Source: Panulirus ornatus (Eukaryota; Arthropoda; Malacostraca; Decapoda; Palinuridae). From it: 64,000 nucleotides of DNA. Below are positions 34,400 through 45,070 of the stretch, one piece after another. Location of the stretch: positions 1,930,114 through 1,994,113 of the forward strand of contig NC_092249.1 of NCBI RefSeq assembly GCF_036320965.1, read 5' to 3'. The position numbers were made by a program, and so were the translations under genes. How positions within the stretch are numbered: position 1 is the stretch's first letter; each line of letters starts with the position of its first letter. The notes below the pieces were generated by a model. It was not told the DNA's origin. It searched no databases and worked only from the letters and a program-made list of their open reading frames with translations.

Positions 34400-34775
34400 G
34401 TGGCGGGGTGGTCTGTTTTTCAGTGGGGATGATCTCCCACTTATGGGATAGGTGGTATTTACCCAGTGGGTAAGACTCCACCACTGAGGTCTTCACCAAG
34501 TAAGGAAGCCTCACACCACGAGCGATGGGTCTTTACCCACTGCACAAGCCCTCCCTTCCTCCACTGGGAATGGGGTCATCAAACAGAGGTAAAAAAAAAG
34601 AAAAATTCCTTTCCACTGTGGAATGGGACCACCATCCACTAGAACGCGGTCCACTGGGGGGGTTAAAGGGAGACCACTGTCGACTAGGACCTTCTCCAGT
34701 GGACTGTGGAGGTGGAGGAGGAGGACCACAACCCCCTTCCCCCCCAAACCACCAGCAGTCCTCCGGGGCCTCTTG
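34400..34775. repeat. CCACTG/CAGTGG-enriched degenerate repeat
   Basis: CCACTG(G/T)GG or its complement appears more than ten times at 20-50 base spacing. No fixed unit can be drawn by eye. Similar words appear at 56285-56410. Confidence 0.55.
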
Positions 34776-35626
34776 CCCCACTGCCTCAATCAATACGATC
34801 CAGGGAACAAAAAAAAAAAAGGAAAAAAAGGAAAAAAAAAAAGGCCTCACCTCTGGTTTCCTCTCAATAAAACTGAGGAACAAAGAGAGAGAGAAGGACT
34901 GAGCACAAACTGCCGCCTGGCTGGAGAGAAGGAGCGAAAAAAAAAGATCCAGTTCAGTTTGTGTTCTATACACGTCAAGCATTTTGTATGCAAATCTTCC
35001 ATGTGGGGAAAAAAAAAGGGGGGAAAAAAGAAGATGGTAGACTAAACGTCGTCAATTTTTCTTTTTTTTCCCCCCCATTTCACTCCATCATGGGGCAACT
35101 ACCCTGCCAGTGAGCCAGAGGGAGAGATGGGAGGGAGGAGGGTCCAAGGGCCTCCTCCTCCTCCTTCAGGGATAACAAACAAACCACTGGAGAAAAAAAT
35201 AACTTCCTCCTTCCACTACACAGACCATCATCCCTTATAAGACCATTACCTCCTACCATTATACCAACTGAATTCTTCCTACTATAATACCATTAGGCGA
35301 ATCCATCATAACCTAACTTCCTCCTAAAACTTCAAAGAACCTTTACATGCTCCTCCCCCTTTAAGTCTACGAAAACTTCCCACCTTAATTCTTACCCAAA
35401 AAACATTCCTATCTCCACCATGACCCATTTACCTGCCTCATGATTTACCTACTGCTTACCTTACTTCACTAACGCCCTTAGTACTGCCTATGTCCTCCCT
35501 TAACCCATTTACCTTCACAAATGACCCTACCATATTGCCTACATTTCTCTCCTCCGTGTGCCACACGTCCCGGCGTCTTGCCCCGCTTAATTCTCCCCTT
35601 AATTAAACTTCTCCCCACCGATCCCT

Positions 35627-35629
<3 letters not shown>
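34776..35629. other. poly-A interrupted, then C/T-rich stretch
   Basis: A-rich runs at 34805-34845 and 35010-35030, then TACCATTA/CTTCCTCC words to 35530. No gene seen. Confidence 0.5.

Positions 35630-35714
<85 letters not shown>
35630..35714. repeat. (TC)n microsatellite, one interruption
   Basis: TC tract of about 85 bases broken once by TATC near 35680. Confidence 0.97.
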
Positions 35715-35717
<3 letters not shown>

Positions 35718-36294
35718 GAACGCCCTTGCCTTAATATACTTACAACCCTGCCATAATATAATTACCTTTACCTACGCCCCTTTCCTTAGCATCCCACAAG
35801 AAGTATACAACATGAAGACAGCAACTTCTCTATATACTTCTAGACGCGAAAAATATAATATAAACTTCATGAAAGTTAAATACAATAAAGGTATCGATAT
35901 ACTTTTTCCATTCGGTCGCCAGCCCCAGCACTGGACCTAAAACAATTATCCTGATTTCTAACACTGACCTCCAGGGCTTAATTTCGACCCCCACCCAAAA
36001 AAAGGAAAAAAAATTGGCCCAATTCTATAGAACGTAACCAGGGCCGTGCCCGGTCAATGGGCAAACTTAATTGGCAAACAAGTCAAAATCAATGGAAAAC
36101 TGAGTTTTTTTTTTCAAATTTCTTTGAAACACAAACATTATTCATTGTATAATATCGCTGGTAACCATTCGTGTGTGTTCGTGCCTCTCACCATTTTTAT
36201 AGCAATTTCTGTTTTTTCTGGTCTGAGTTGATACTGCATTTCTTTGATGAAAAAGAAACATATATTCCCGAAGTATATCATGACCTATTAAAGC
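35715..36294. other. AT-rich gap, no gene seen
   Basis: A 61-codon plus frame at 36046-36231 is unrecognised. Otherwise featureless. Confidence 0.45.
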
Positions 36295-36780
36295 AACGCA
36301 CTCCAAGACCCTAAAACACAATAACGCACTTGAAGCGACCCTTAAACATAACGCACTCTAAGACACCTTAAACCCTCCCTTAAAAAACGCATTTCAAGAG
36401 ACCCCAGAACACAACGGACTTCAACAAACCCTAAAATCACACCAACATACCTTAAAAAAACGCATTCTCTACATCCTAAAAACAAGAACACTCTACAATT
36501 GCCCCTAAAAACACAGGAACACACTCTAGAAGAACCTTAAAACACAAGAACACACTCTAGAACACCCTAAAAGCACAAGAACACACTCTAGAAGAACCCT
36601 TAAAACACAAGAACACACTCTATAATATCCTAAAACACAAGAACACACTCTAGAAGAACCTTAAAACACAAGAACACACTCTAGAAGAACCTTAAAACAC
36701 AAGAACACACTCTAAAAGACCCTCGAGACAACAGGAAATCACTTCAGAAGACCTTACAATACAACAACGCACACTCTAAC
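36295..36780. repeat. 31-base tandem repeat with degenerate left flank
   Basis: Unit AAGAACACACTCTAGAAGAA then CCTTAAAACAC is well conserved at 36485-36722 (about seven copies). AACGCACT(C/T)(C/T)AAGACCC variants extend left. Confidence 0.93.
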
Positions 36781-36849
36781 AGGCCCTGAAGAAACCCCTA
36801 CTTCCACAAGGAAACCCTGGGGGGGGGTCAATACCTCCGCCACCAAGCA

Positions 36850-36920
36850 CAGCCCGGGCTCGAACCCCTGTCCCCCCGGGGTATCACCGGCCGCTAAGCC
36901 TGCACCACTACACCACCACG
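36850..36920 (-). repeat. tRNA-like sequence (SINE head or tRNA pseudogene)
   Basis: On the minus strand an A-box match TGGTGTAGTGG lies within 36901-36915 and a B-box match GGTTCGAGCCC at 36856-36866, with tRNA-like spacing and GC-rich stems. No clean seven-base acceptor stem could be drawn by eye. This is the most tRNA-like of the five. Confidence 0.55.
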
Positions 36921-37028
36921 ACCATGGTCAAGCCAGGACCCTCCAGCACCCTAATGATGTTGACTGTTCCTAATTCTATTATACGCACACGGCCATTTGT
37001 GTGCGTAGGCGTATATACATACATACAC

Positions 37029-37029
<1 letters not shown>

Positions 37030-37085
<56 letters not shown>
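37030..37085. repeat. (TA)n then poly-T
   Basis: TA tract of 56 bases followed by about 18 T, the complement of the element's poly-A and TA tail. Confidence 0.96.
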
Positions 37086-37100
<15 letters not shown>

Positions 37101-37329
37101 CATACTATTTGCCATTTCCCGCGTTAGCGAGGTAGCGTTAAGAACAGAGAACTGGGCCTTAGAGGGAATATCCTCACCTGACCCCCTTCTCTGTTCCTTC
37201 TTTTGGAAAATTAAAAAAAAAACAAGAAAGGGGAGGATTTCCAGCCACCCGCTCCCTCCCCTTTTAGTCGCCTTCTACTACACGCAGGGAATACGTGGGA
37301 AGTATTCTTTCTCCCCTATCCCCAGGGAT

Positions 37330-37330
<1 letters not shown>
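37086..37330 (-). repeat. SINE-like element, full length
   Basis: Minus-strand copy. It reads GCCATTTCCCGCGTTAGCGA, GGTAGCGTTAAGAACAGAG, TTTTAGTCGCCTTCTACTAC, ACTTTCTC-like text and CCCCTATCCCCAGGGATA. (TA)n lies on both sides. Confidence 0.95.

Positions 37331-37382
<52 letters not shown>
37331..37382. repeat. (TA)n, other flank
   Basis: TA tract of 52 bases abutting the element's 5' end. Confidence 0.96.
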
Positions 37383-37384
<2 letters not shown>

Positions 37385-37516
37385 CACAATCACCTGAGCT
37401 GCAAGGTGTGGCGGGGCATTTGGGAGATAAACTGCTGGACGAATGCAAATTGTTAACCATCAGAACCGTAATTAAAAAGGGGGAGGGGGTTTAGAAGGGA
37501 GAGGAAGAGGGGTCAT

Positions 37517-37517
<1 letters not shown>

Positions 37518-37596
<79 letters not shown>
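37518..37596. repeat. (GA)n microsatellite
   Basis: Pure GA tract of 79 bases. Confidence 0.97.
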
Positions 37597-37598
<2 letters not shown>

Positions 37599-38173
37599 CA
37601 GAGGAAAAGGGGAGAGGGGGAAGGAAACACACACACCCCCTCCCCTCCCCTTCCCTCTCCCTTAATTAACCAGAATAAAACACCAGAAGCATTAGCTAAC
37701 GACCCAGGCTGGAGGCACCAGTGGCTGGAGTCAGTGTTGGTTCTGAGTCTAGTCTTCCATCAATCAAGAGGAGGATTTCACGCCATCTTCGTCCAGCGGG
37801 AGCCAAGGATCAGCTTTGAGTCTTTCTGCTTATCTGAATCACGAAGCTTAAAAAAAATATGTGAGCGAACGGAAGCGGACTAGGGGCACTGACTTGCCGC
37901 TGCTGGCGGGAGTGGTGAGTTGTGCTCCCACGTCGTGACGAAGTTGTGATACGTGGGCGAAATAAAATTGGGTGCAAACTTGTCGTGCGCTGAGTAAGTT
38001 GTACGCCCATAAGTTGGCAGTGTTTGGGGAGTTAAGCTGTGAATTACTGCAATATATATCTACACCATGTGGGGCTGGCGAGCAAAATCCTCCCCGATCA
38101 TAAAATAAATTATGCAGATTAGTTCCTAACCTACACAGTAACGAAGAAAGATGAAGGAATATCGTACAGCGCG
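37597..38173. other. unique stretch, no gene seen
   Basis: No repeat or coding signal recognised. Confidence 0.45.

Positions 38174-38251
<78 letters not shown>
38174..38251. repeat. (TA)n microsatellite
   Basis: TA tract of 78 bases. Confidence 0.96.
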
Positions 38252-38252
<1 letters not shown>

Positions 38253-38334
38253 CGTTAATGGGATGGCCTTAGTTAGGGCGTCAGCTGCCCGTGCCGTCTC
38301 AGGTAACATAATAAAAAAATGGAGCAACGATATG

Positions 38335-38510
38335 CGGTTAGAACGACGGGACGACCCTTGAACGCAGCAGGACGACCCTTGGCCCCCGGCGGTACGACAA
38401 CTGTGGGTACGACAGCCTGGTCTCTGACCTGACCCGACACGGTCAGGTCGAAGGCCAGGCCATCATGATAATCACAAGATTGTGACGTCGTGCTCAAGGC
38501 GATAAGAGAA
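38335..38510. repeat. 21-base family element with hairpin core
   Basis: Left arm ACGACGGGACGACCCTTGAA. The core pairs GACCTGACC with GGTCAGGTC (perfect 9-base stem, loop CGACAC), extended by CCTGG/CCAGG. The right arm, TGTGACGTCGTGCTCAAGG, is in inverted sense. This is the clearest compact example of the foldback layout. Confidence 0.88.
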
Positions 38511-38541
38511 ACCAGGGTCAAGTTACTGTGGCAGGAGGACA

Positions 38542-38542
<1 letters not shown>

Positions 38543-38599
<57 letters not shown>
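38543..38599. repeat. (TC)n microsatellite
   Basis: Pure CT tract of 57 bases. A G run of about 14 bases follows near 38620, then a TGCCA/GTGGCAC-rich segment to 38750. Confidence 0.96.
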
Positions 38600-38600
<1 letters not shown>

Positions 38601-38869
38601 GGAAGCCACGGACGAGAGGGGGGGGGGGGGGGCCTTTTTGCCACCATGCCACACAGTGTGCCAAATCCGCCATGCATGAGGAGGGGCCGACCGTGCCAGA
38701 GTGGCACATCTGTCAAGAATGAGTGTCCCTGGCAGAGCCAGAGTGGCACTTGATGGTGACCCCCCCACACACAGAAAACGTAATGTGTTGGTGCAGATTC
38801 GTCATGACCCTCAAATCCCCGACGCCATTCACTGGCTCATGGCGACCCTCACACAAGACTCCTGCTGAA

Positions 38870-39320
38870 CTCCCTCTACATTCACCACTCCATCATCTCC
38901 TCTCCTTCCTCCCTGTACATTCCATATATGTAAGGTTACTCACCATCCCACTCCTTCTATATACTCACATCCTCACGCTTCTGCCCTCTATACACCTTCA
39001 GTCTAATCCCTCCTATTCCATAAACTCCTATCCTCTATTCCCTCCCTCTTTATACGCCACTAATCCCATTCCATACCCCCCTACCCTCAATTCTCTCCAA
39101 CACACCACCATTCCCATTCCATATCCTCTTATCCCCTTACCTCTATACACTTTTATTCCCATTTCAAAGACTCCTATCCCCTATTCTCATCTACACACCT
39201 CTATTCCCACTCCATATGCTCCTATCCCATACCCTCCTACAAACCTCTATCCCCCATTCCATGACACACTCTCCCTTCCTTCACTACACCCCTTCCATAC
39301 ATCTTACCCGCTCCACCGCC
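38870..39320. repeat. degenerate ~54-base C/T-rich repeat
   Basis: ATTCCCATTCCATA and CTCCTATCCCCTATTC words recur roughly every 50-55 bases. The 214-codon plus frame here is a by-product. Confidence 0.7.
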
Positions 39321-39429
39321 CGCTGCACAGTGTGAGGGAAGATAATTATAACCCAACTAATTGCTAGTCAATCATTGTTATTGTTTATTACCACGTCCCT
39401 AAGGCAGGGAGGGGAACATATTGCTTCCT

Positions 39430-39430
<1 letters not shown>

Positions 39431-39488
<58 letters not shown>
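39431..39488. repeat. (TA)n microsatellite
   Basis: TA tract of 58 bases. Confidence 0.96.
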
Positions 39489-39490
<2 letters not shown>

Positions 39491-39621
39491 CTTAACTACA
39501 TTTTGTATCTATTCATAGAAGGGAAGACCCGAAATCTACCACCAATGACCTTGGGTCACTACATCTACATAAATTCTATTGCTAAATAAACAATAGCAAT
39601 CAAATAATGACCCGAATATCT

Positions 39622-39631
39622 ATTATCATAA

Positions 39632-39680
<49 letters not shown>

Positions 39681-39715
39681 CATTATCATCATTATTACCA
39701 TCATTATCATCAGCT
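39622..39715. repeat. (ATT)n with imperfect ATC units
   Basis: ATTATT tract, pure at about 39637-39680, then CATTATCATC variants. Confidence 0.95.
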
Positions 39716-40019
39716 TTTTGAGATGGAAATTTCCCTCGTCAAAATGAGGTTAATGGTCATCAAATCTAGATTCTGTGATAAAATACCCACACAAAAAAAA
39801 AGACGGCGAGAGAAGTACACTGGGCTGTGTGAGTCCTGTAATTACATCACTGGTTTAGCCACAGGCCAAGGTAGCGTTTTACTGTTATACAATAATAAAC
39901 ATGACTTTATTCCCGTTTCATACAGCTCCACCCATCGTGTAAAATATACGGGCGTGTCCCTTCTAGACACAGGAATATACACGTTATAAATTCACGAAGG
40001 GCCATCTGCGCCCTGGAGC
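39716..40019. other. unique stretch, no gene seen
   Basis: An 88-codon plus frame (39723-39989) with mixed composition is unrecognised. Confidence 0.4.
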
Positions 40020-40140
40020 GTAGCGCTCACCGCAGGCACGCCACGGGAGTGAAACCTGACAGCCACTGAAGTGCGTGATTGGTTGGCGCAGCCCGCCCAC
40101 TGGCCATCCCGATACTCAGGTGGGTAGTACAGGTAATAGA
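40020..40140 (-). repeat. dispersed CTTCAGTGGCTGTCA repeat, copy 2
   Basis: The motif lies on the minus strand at 40046-40073 and ends with CACTCC as in the 52.2 kb copy. The minus strand here is also open across 39992-40160, with a Tyr-rich start. Confidence 0.6.
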
Positions 40141-40156
40141 TCTCCCTGGCCGCCCT

Positions 40157-40158
<2 letters not shown>

Positions 40159-40229
<71 letters not shown>
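40159..40229. repeat. (GA)n microsatellite
   Basis: Pure GA tract of about 71 bases. Confidence 0.97.
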
Positions 40230-40230
<1 letters not shown>

Positions 40231-40330
40231 GAAGGGGGGTAACAAGGAAGCGCTCACGGGCCCTTGTGGTCTCCCTTTCCAATTTGAGCTAATGAAGGGG
40301 TCTGTGGTGTGTGGGCGGGCAGTCCTCCCT

Positions 40331-40590
40331 CCCCTCACCTTCATCATGTTCTACAAGACTTGCTCCCTCACCTTCATCATGTTCTACAAGTCTTGCTCCC
40401 CTCACCTTCATCATGTTCTACAAGTCTTGCCCCTCCACCTTCATCATGTTCTACAAGCTTGCTCCCCACCTTCATCATGTTCTACAAGCTTGCTCCCTCA
40501 CCTTCATCATGATCTACAAGCTTGCTCCCTCACCTTCATCATGTTCTACAAGGCTTGGCCCCCCCCCCCTCACCTTCATCATATTCTTCC
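40331..40590. repeat. 31-34 base tandem repeat
   Basis: Unit CTCACCTTCATCATGTTCTA then CAAG(A/T)CTTGCTCC, about eight copies with small length changes that shift the reading frame. Confidence 0.95.
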
Positions 40591-40689
40591 TACAACTTAC
40601 ATTCTATCCCTAAGATACATAACGTCACTATAACCGATATTCTGATAATCTAAACTGGTGTACCAGCAAAAAGAAAAAAAAAAAAATGT

Positions 40690-40850
40690 GTGTATCTGGT
40701 AGTAAAATTGGCGTTTTGGCATAAAAATGGGTCAATCCGGCACTAAAATTGGAGTTTTCTTTAAAAATCGATCCACCGACACTAAATTGGTGCTAACATT
40801 AAGTCTGCCATCCTAGAACTAAAATTGGCATTCACGCCAAAATAATAATT
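40690..40850. repeat. degenerate ~45-base repeat
   Basis: GGCACTAAAATTGG(A/C)GTTTT and similar words occur about four times. Confidence 0.75.
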
Positions 40851-41237
40851 GTGTGAGCACAAACAATGGTTCCCTACTGCACCATGCACTGGTCATGGTA
40901 CCATGAACTGTACAACAACACAATTCCTGACATGGAATTATCAGTCATGATTCCTGGAAACAAAAAAATAAAATCGCCTCTATTGCTTCTAATCATAAGG
41001 ATGTCACTCGTTAAAACTCGACTCATGCCTTGCTTGGTGAGTGGTTGTGTGCACACAGGGACGAAGTGATTCGTGGACAACTCCTTCTACTTTCCCCTTA
41101 ACGACCTTACAGTCGTTTGCCTTCACAAGACCTCAAAACAACACGTCCTGTAATCACGTACAGACATACATGGCGTCTTTGAGAGGATTTCACATTATTT
41201 AAGACGTCTACAAGTCTCGTTCTCGGTGAGAACTGTA
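40851..41237. other. unique stretch, no gene seen
   Basis: Short inverted words around ACCATG/CATGGT near 40865-40910. Nothing else recognised. Confidence 0.4.

Positions 41238-41297
<60 letters not shown>
41238..41297. repeat. (TA)n, left flank of SINE-like copy
   Basis: TA tract of 60 bases directly before CCCTGGGGATAGGG. Confidence 0.96.
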
Positions 41298-41301
<4 letters not shown>

Positions 41302-41526
41302 GGGGATAGGGATTAAGAATACTTCCCACGTGTTCCCTGCGTGTCGTAGAAGGCGACTAAAAGGGGAGGGAGCAGGGGGCTGGAAATCCTCCCTCTCGTT
41401 TTTCTTTAATATTCCAAAAGAAGGAACAGAGTGGGGCCAGGTGAGGATATTCCAAAAAAGGCCCAGTCCTCTGTTCTTAACGCTACCTCGCTAACGCGGG
41501 AAATGGCGAATAGTTTAAAAGAAAAA
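41298..41526 (+). repeat. SINE-like element, full length
   Basis: CCCTGGGGATAGGG, CACGTGTTCCCTGCGTGTCG, GTCGTAGAAGGCGAC, GCTGGAAATCCTCC and GCGGGAAATGGCGAATAG. It ends in a short A-rich run with no (TA)n on the 3' side, unlike most copies. Confidence 0.94.
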
Positions 41527-41650
41527 TATCACATCGTCTCTTGAAATTGCAACTTCATATTCGCAAAGACAAAGTTGAATTGAAAACAGCGCACTTGTAT
41601 TTGTCTGACTGAAGAAAAACAATAACAAAAAAGAAACAAAAGCAGAACTG

Positions 41651-41654
<4 letters not shown>

Positions 41655-41704
<50 letters not shown>
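41655..41704. repeat. (TC)n microsatellite
   Basis: CT tract of 50 bases. Confidence 0.96.
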
Positions 41705-41707
<3 letters not shown>

Positions 41708-41959
41708 CCCATCGCTGCCATATCGGAATATCATTTATCGACGTGGAAAAATACGGTTACGATATCGTAACTATTTTTACGATATCGGAAGTTTCATACA
41801 TTCTTATTTTCCAACCCGGTTGCCCACAGAGAGAAGCCATTTCTAAAGAAAAAATAAAAAAGCTAACTTCAGAAAAAGATATTTTGTTTCATCATGATGT
41901 GGGTAAGAAAAATAAGTCATTATATACTTAAAAGACTTCAATATTTAGACTATACACGC

Positions 41960-42115
41960 CTTAAAGTTTCAGGGTTACGGTATGGTGGTAATGATGACCC
42001 TAGCAATCTTTCAGGGTTACGATATGGTCATAATCCCTCCCTGTATTCTTTCAGGGTTGCAATGAAGTTACAATTCCTCCAGCATCATTTCAGGGTTACA
42101 GTGCAGTTACCGTGC
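41960..42115. repeat. ~46-base repeat with TTTCAGGGTTAC words
   Basis: TTTCAGGGTTACG(A/G)TATGG or a variant occurs four times, at about 41967, 42010, 42050 and 42088. Confidence 0.85.
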
Positions 42116-42119
42116 ATTA

Positions 42120-42175
42120 CGGTCAGGTCAGGTCAGGTCAGGTCAGAGGTCAAGCCGTCACACCCATCTGTCGTA
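42120..42175. repeat. (GGTCA)n run and core of 21-base family
   Basis: Five tandem GGTCA pentamers are followed by GAGGTCAAGCCGTCACACCC and CTGTCGTAC, the right-core words of the dispersed element. Confidence 0.8.
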
Positions 42176-42235
42176 CAGCCCCGAAATTCCAGGTTCCAGG
42201 TGCAAAAGTCTACGCAGGACATCCCCCGACTCCCT

Positions 42236-42237
<2 letters not shown>

Positions 42238-42269
<32 letters not shown>
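42238..42269. repeat. (CA)n microsatellite
   Basis: CA tract of 32 bases. Confidence 0.95.
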
Positions 42270-42270
<1 letters not shown>

Positions 42271-42510
42271 TTAACCTGAAAAAACTGCAGGTAAAACTGC
42301 CTCGTGTATTAAAACCAATCTACACCAGTTTACCTCCGTCATATCGGGCGAATCGCTACGGGTCCTGTTTTTATCAGACAACACCAACCAATTTGCATAT
42401 TTCAGCGTAAACTGTTTAATTATGTTGGCAACTACCCCCCCCCCCCATCAAATTAACATTAATACACACAAATACAAACTAACACACACACACACACACA
42501 TATATATATC

Positions 42511-42752
42511 ATTCTTTTTCTTTCATACTATGCGCCATTTCCCACGTCAGCGAGGTAGCGTTAAGAACAGAGGACTGGGCCTTCGAGGGAATATCCTCAC
42601 CTGGCCCCCTTCTCTGTTCCTTCTTTGGAGAAAAAAAAAAAGAAAAAACAAGAGGGGAGGATTTCCAGTCCCCGCTCCCTTCCTTTTTAGTCGCCTTCTA
42701 CGACACGCAGGGAATACGTGGGAAGTATTCTTTCTCCCCTATCCCCAAGGAA
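42511..42752 (-). repeat. SINE-like element, full length
   Basis: Minus-strand copy reading GCCATTTCCCACGTCAGCGA, AGCGTTAAGAACAGAGGACT, TTAGTCGCCTTCTACGAC and CTCCCCTATCCCCAAGGA. A short TA tract lies at its left and a long one at its right. Confidence 0.95.

Positions 42753-42840
<88 letters not shown>
42753..42840. repeat. (TA)n with one interruption
   Basis: TA tract of about 88 bases with one ACATAT break near 42770. Confidence 0.96.
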
Positions 42841-42843
<3 letters not shown>

Positions 42844-42970
42844 GACGCAAGGGGTCAGGCATATCCTTGACTGTCTATATTCGCCAACCCGCTGGTTCCT
42901 GTCGCTTATAATTGGCGGAGTCTGTCAATTTAAGGCCCAGCGCTGACAGCCAACTGGAGGAATCCTTACA

Positions 42971-43250
42971 TTAATCAAGACATGATTTATACTTGGCTGA
43001 TGAGGGCCGACCCGCAGTTGATAAATCGAAGAGGTTACATCCAGCTCTTAAGGTTGGGATTACACCCGTAAAGAAAGGACTTTCGACTGTCATGTGGACA
43101 TTCACGTCGGTCAAGGGCGCAGTAGAATCGTTTCTGCCTGTGGATGTAGACTCGCACATGTCTACGATAGATTTCCTCCTTTCCAGACACACATTTCCAG
43201 ATGTAGAAGACAACGACACCTCGACTGACAGAAAATGGAAGCACGGGTGA
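42971..43250. other. non-repetitive block open in several frames
   Basis: Frames of about 80-85 codons are open on both strands with protein-like composition, but none begins with ATG and no splice signals decide between them. Could be a fragment of an old mobile element or exon. Unrecognised. Confidence 0.2.
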
Positions 43251-43659
43251 CACAGGGCATTTCAAGATACCTCTCATAAACGCGTCTTTTTAAAAGACCA
43301 CCGCATTTATATTCTTTCAACATCTTCCTCCATTTTAGGAATTTCCAGCATACGACCCGTTTTCTTTATAAGCTCGTTCTTTCCGCATCAGGTTTTCTTT
43401 TCACGGTAATGTTATTCTTTGTTATCATTCTTGCGTTAAAAAAAAAGAAGAAGAAAACGGTTTGGTGCAGCTTATTATTTCCGCATGACGCGTTCCTTTC
43501 TCGTGCAATGAGATCTCTTTCCCCTCATGTTGTTTTATGCGCCTTTATCCAACCTACACCTTTGCCCTTTGGCCTGGGTTAGTCCAACTGCACCCCCCCC
43601 CCCCCCGACCGCTCCTCTTCACCACCTCCGACTCATCTTGCCCCCCCCCCCCACCCCCA

Positions 43660-43663
<4 letters not shown>
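43251..43663. other. unique stretch with poly-C runs
   Basis: C runs near 43592 and 43641 precede the GA tract. No gene seen. Confidence 0.5.

Positions 43664-43752
<89 letters not shown>
43664..43752. repeat. (GA)n microsatellite
   Basis: Pure GA tract of 89 bases. Confidence 0.97.
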
Positions 43753-43754
<2 letters not shown>

Positions 43755-43841
43755 CACCAACGCCGAATCGCCAGATGTCGTTGCAAACACCACATCCAAC
43801 ATAGGTTCCACGACAGCGGTTCATACCAGGCACCATGTCCT

Positions 43842-44559
43842 ACCAGGGGTACCAACACACAACCATCATGCAGGTACCAGGGGTACCAACACACAACCAT
43901 CATGCAGGTACCAGGGGTACCAACACACGACCATCAGGCAGGTACCAGGGGTACCAACACACAACCATCATGCAGGTACCAGGGGTACCAACACACAACC
44001 ATCATGCAGGTACCAGGGGTACCAACACACAACCATCATGCAGGTACCAGGGGTACCAACACACAACCATCATGCAGGTACCAGGGGTACCAACACACAA
44101 CCATCAGGCAGGTACCAGGGGTACCAACACACAACCATCAGGCAGGTACCAGGGGTACCAACACACAACCATCATGCAGGTACCAGGGGTACCAACACAC
44201 AACCATCAGGCAGGTACCAGGGGTACCAACACACAACCATCAGGCAGGTACCAGGGGTACCAACACACAACCATCATGCAGGTACCAGGGGTACCAACAC
44301 ACAACCATCAGGCAGGTACCAGGGGTACCAACACACAACCATCATGCAGGTACCAGGGGTACCAACACACAACCATCATGCAGGTACCAGGGGTACCAAC
44401 ACACAACCATCATGCAGGTACCAGGGGTACCAACACACAACCATCAGGCAGGTACCAGGGGTACCAACACACAACCATCATGCAGGTACCAGGGGTACCA
44501 ACACACAACCATCATGCAGGTACCAGGGGTACCAACACACAACCATCAGGCAGGTACCA
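43842..44559. repeat. 34-base minisatellite, 21 near-identical copies
   Basis: Unit ACCAGGGGTACCAACACACA then ACCATCATGCAGGT. GGTACC occurs twice per unit. Almost the only variable base is T or G in CATCA(T/G)GCAGG; one unit also has CGACC for CAACC. All three plus frames are open, so the same 34-residue cycle is read in each (frames of 283-356 codons). I regard this as a variable-number tandem repeat and not a protein gene. Confidence 0.97.
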
Positions 44560-44859
44560 CATCATCTTAAGTACCTGTGCCATACACACACACCAGGCCA
44601 GGTGTAGCAAAGTTCCCCCACTTCGTTTACAAACTTCTGATCATTCCAATTTCCAAACAGCCTCACCCCCCAACCATTTTCTTTGAACATATTTATCACC
44701 TCTCTTTTCCCACCCATTCCATTTTTTTTTTTTTGTCTATATTTTCTTTATCAATACTCTATCATCACACATATTTTCTTCCTGGAAATAATGACTTGGG
44801 TTTCCCTCTTTCTGTCTGTGGTTCACTCAGGTCATTGTTACATTCTAAGGTCTTCGTCA

Positions 44860-45070
44860 TCTCTATTCCTTCCTCTTCCAGAGGTACCCTTCCACAGGGA
44901 TGGATCTATTCCACACCAAACGATGAACCCACAAACTTCCCTATTCCCTCCTCTTCCAGAAGTACCCTTTTGTGGCTAGATCTCTTCCAGGCCTTCTGTT
45001 CCTTCCTCTTCCAGAAGCACACCCCCTTTTGTCTGGATCTCTTCCAGACCCTCTGGTCTCTGGAAGAGAT
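44860..45070. repeat. degenerate ~60-base repeat
   Basis: CTATTCCTTCCTCTTCCAGA followed by (G/A)GTACCCTT and GGATCT(C/A)TTCCAG(G/A)CC, three copies. Confidence 0.85.

Noticed and set aside
43527..44607. Plus-strand frames of 347 and 356 codons
   Set aside because: They consist of the GA tract and the 34-base minisatellite; stop-free in every phase, no exon or start context.
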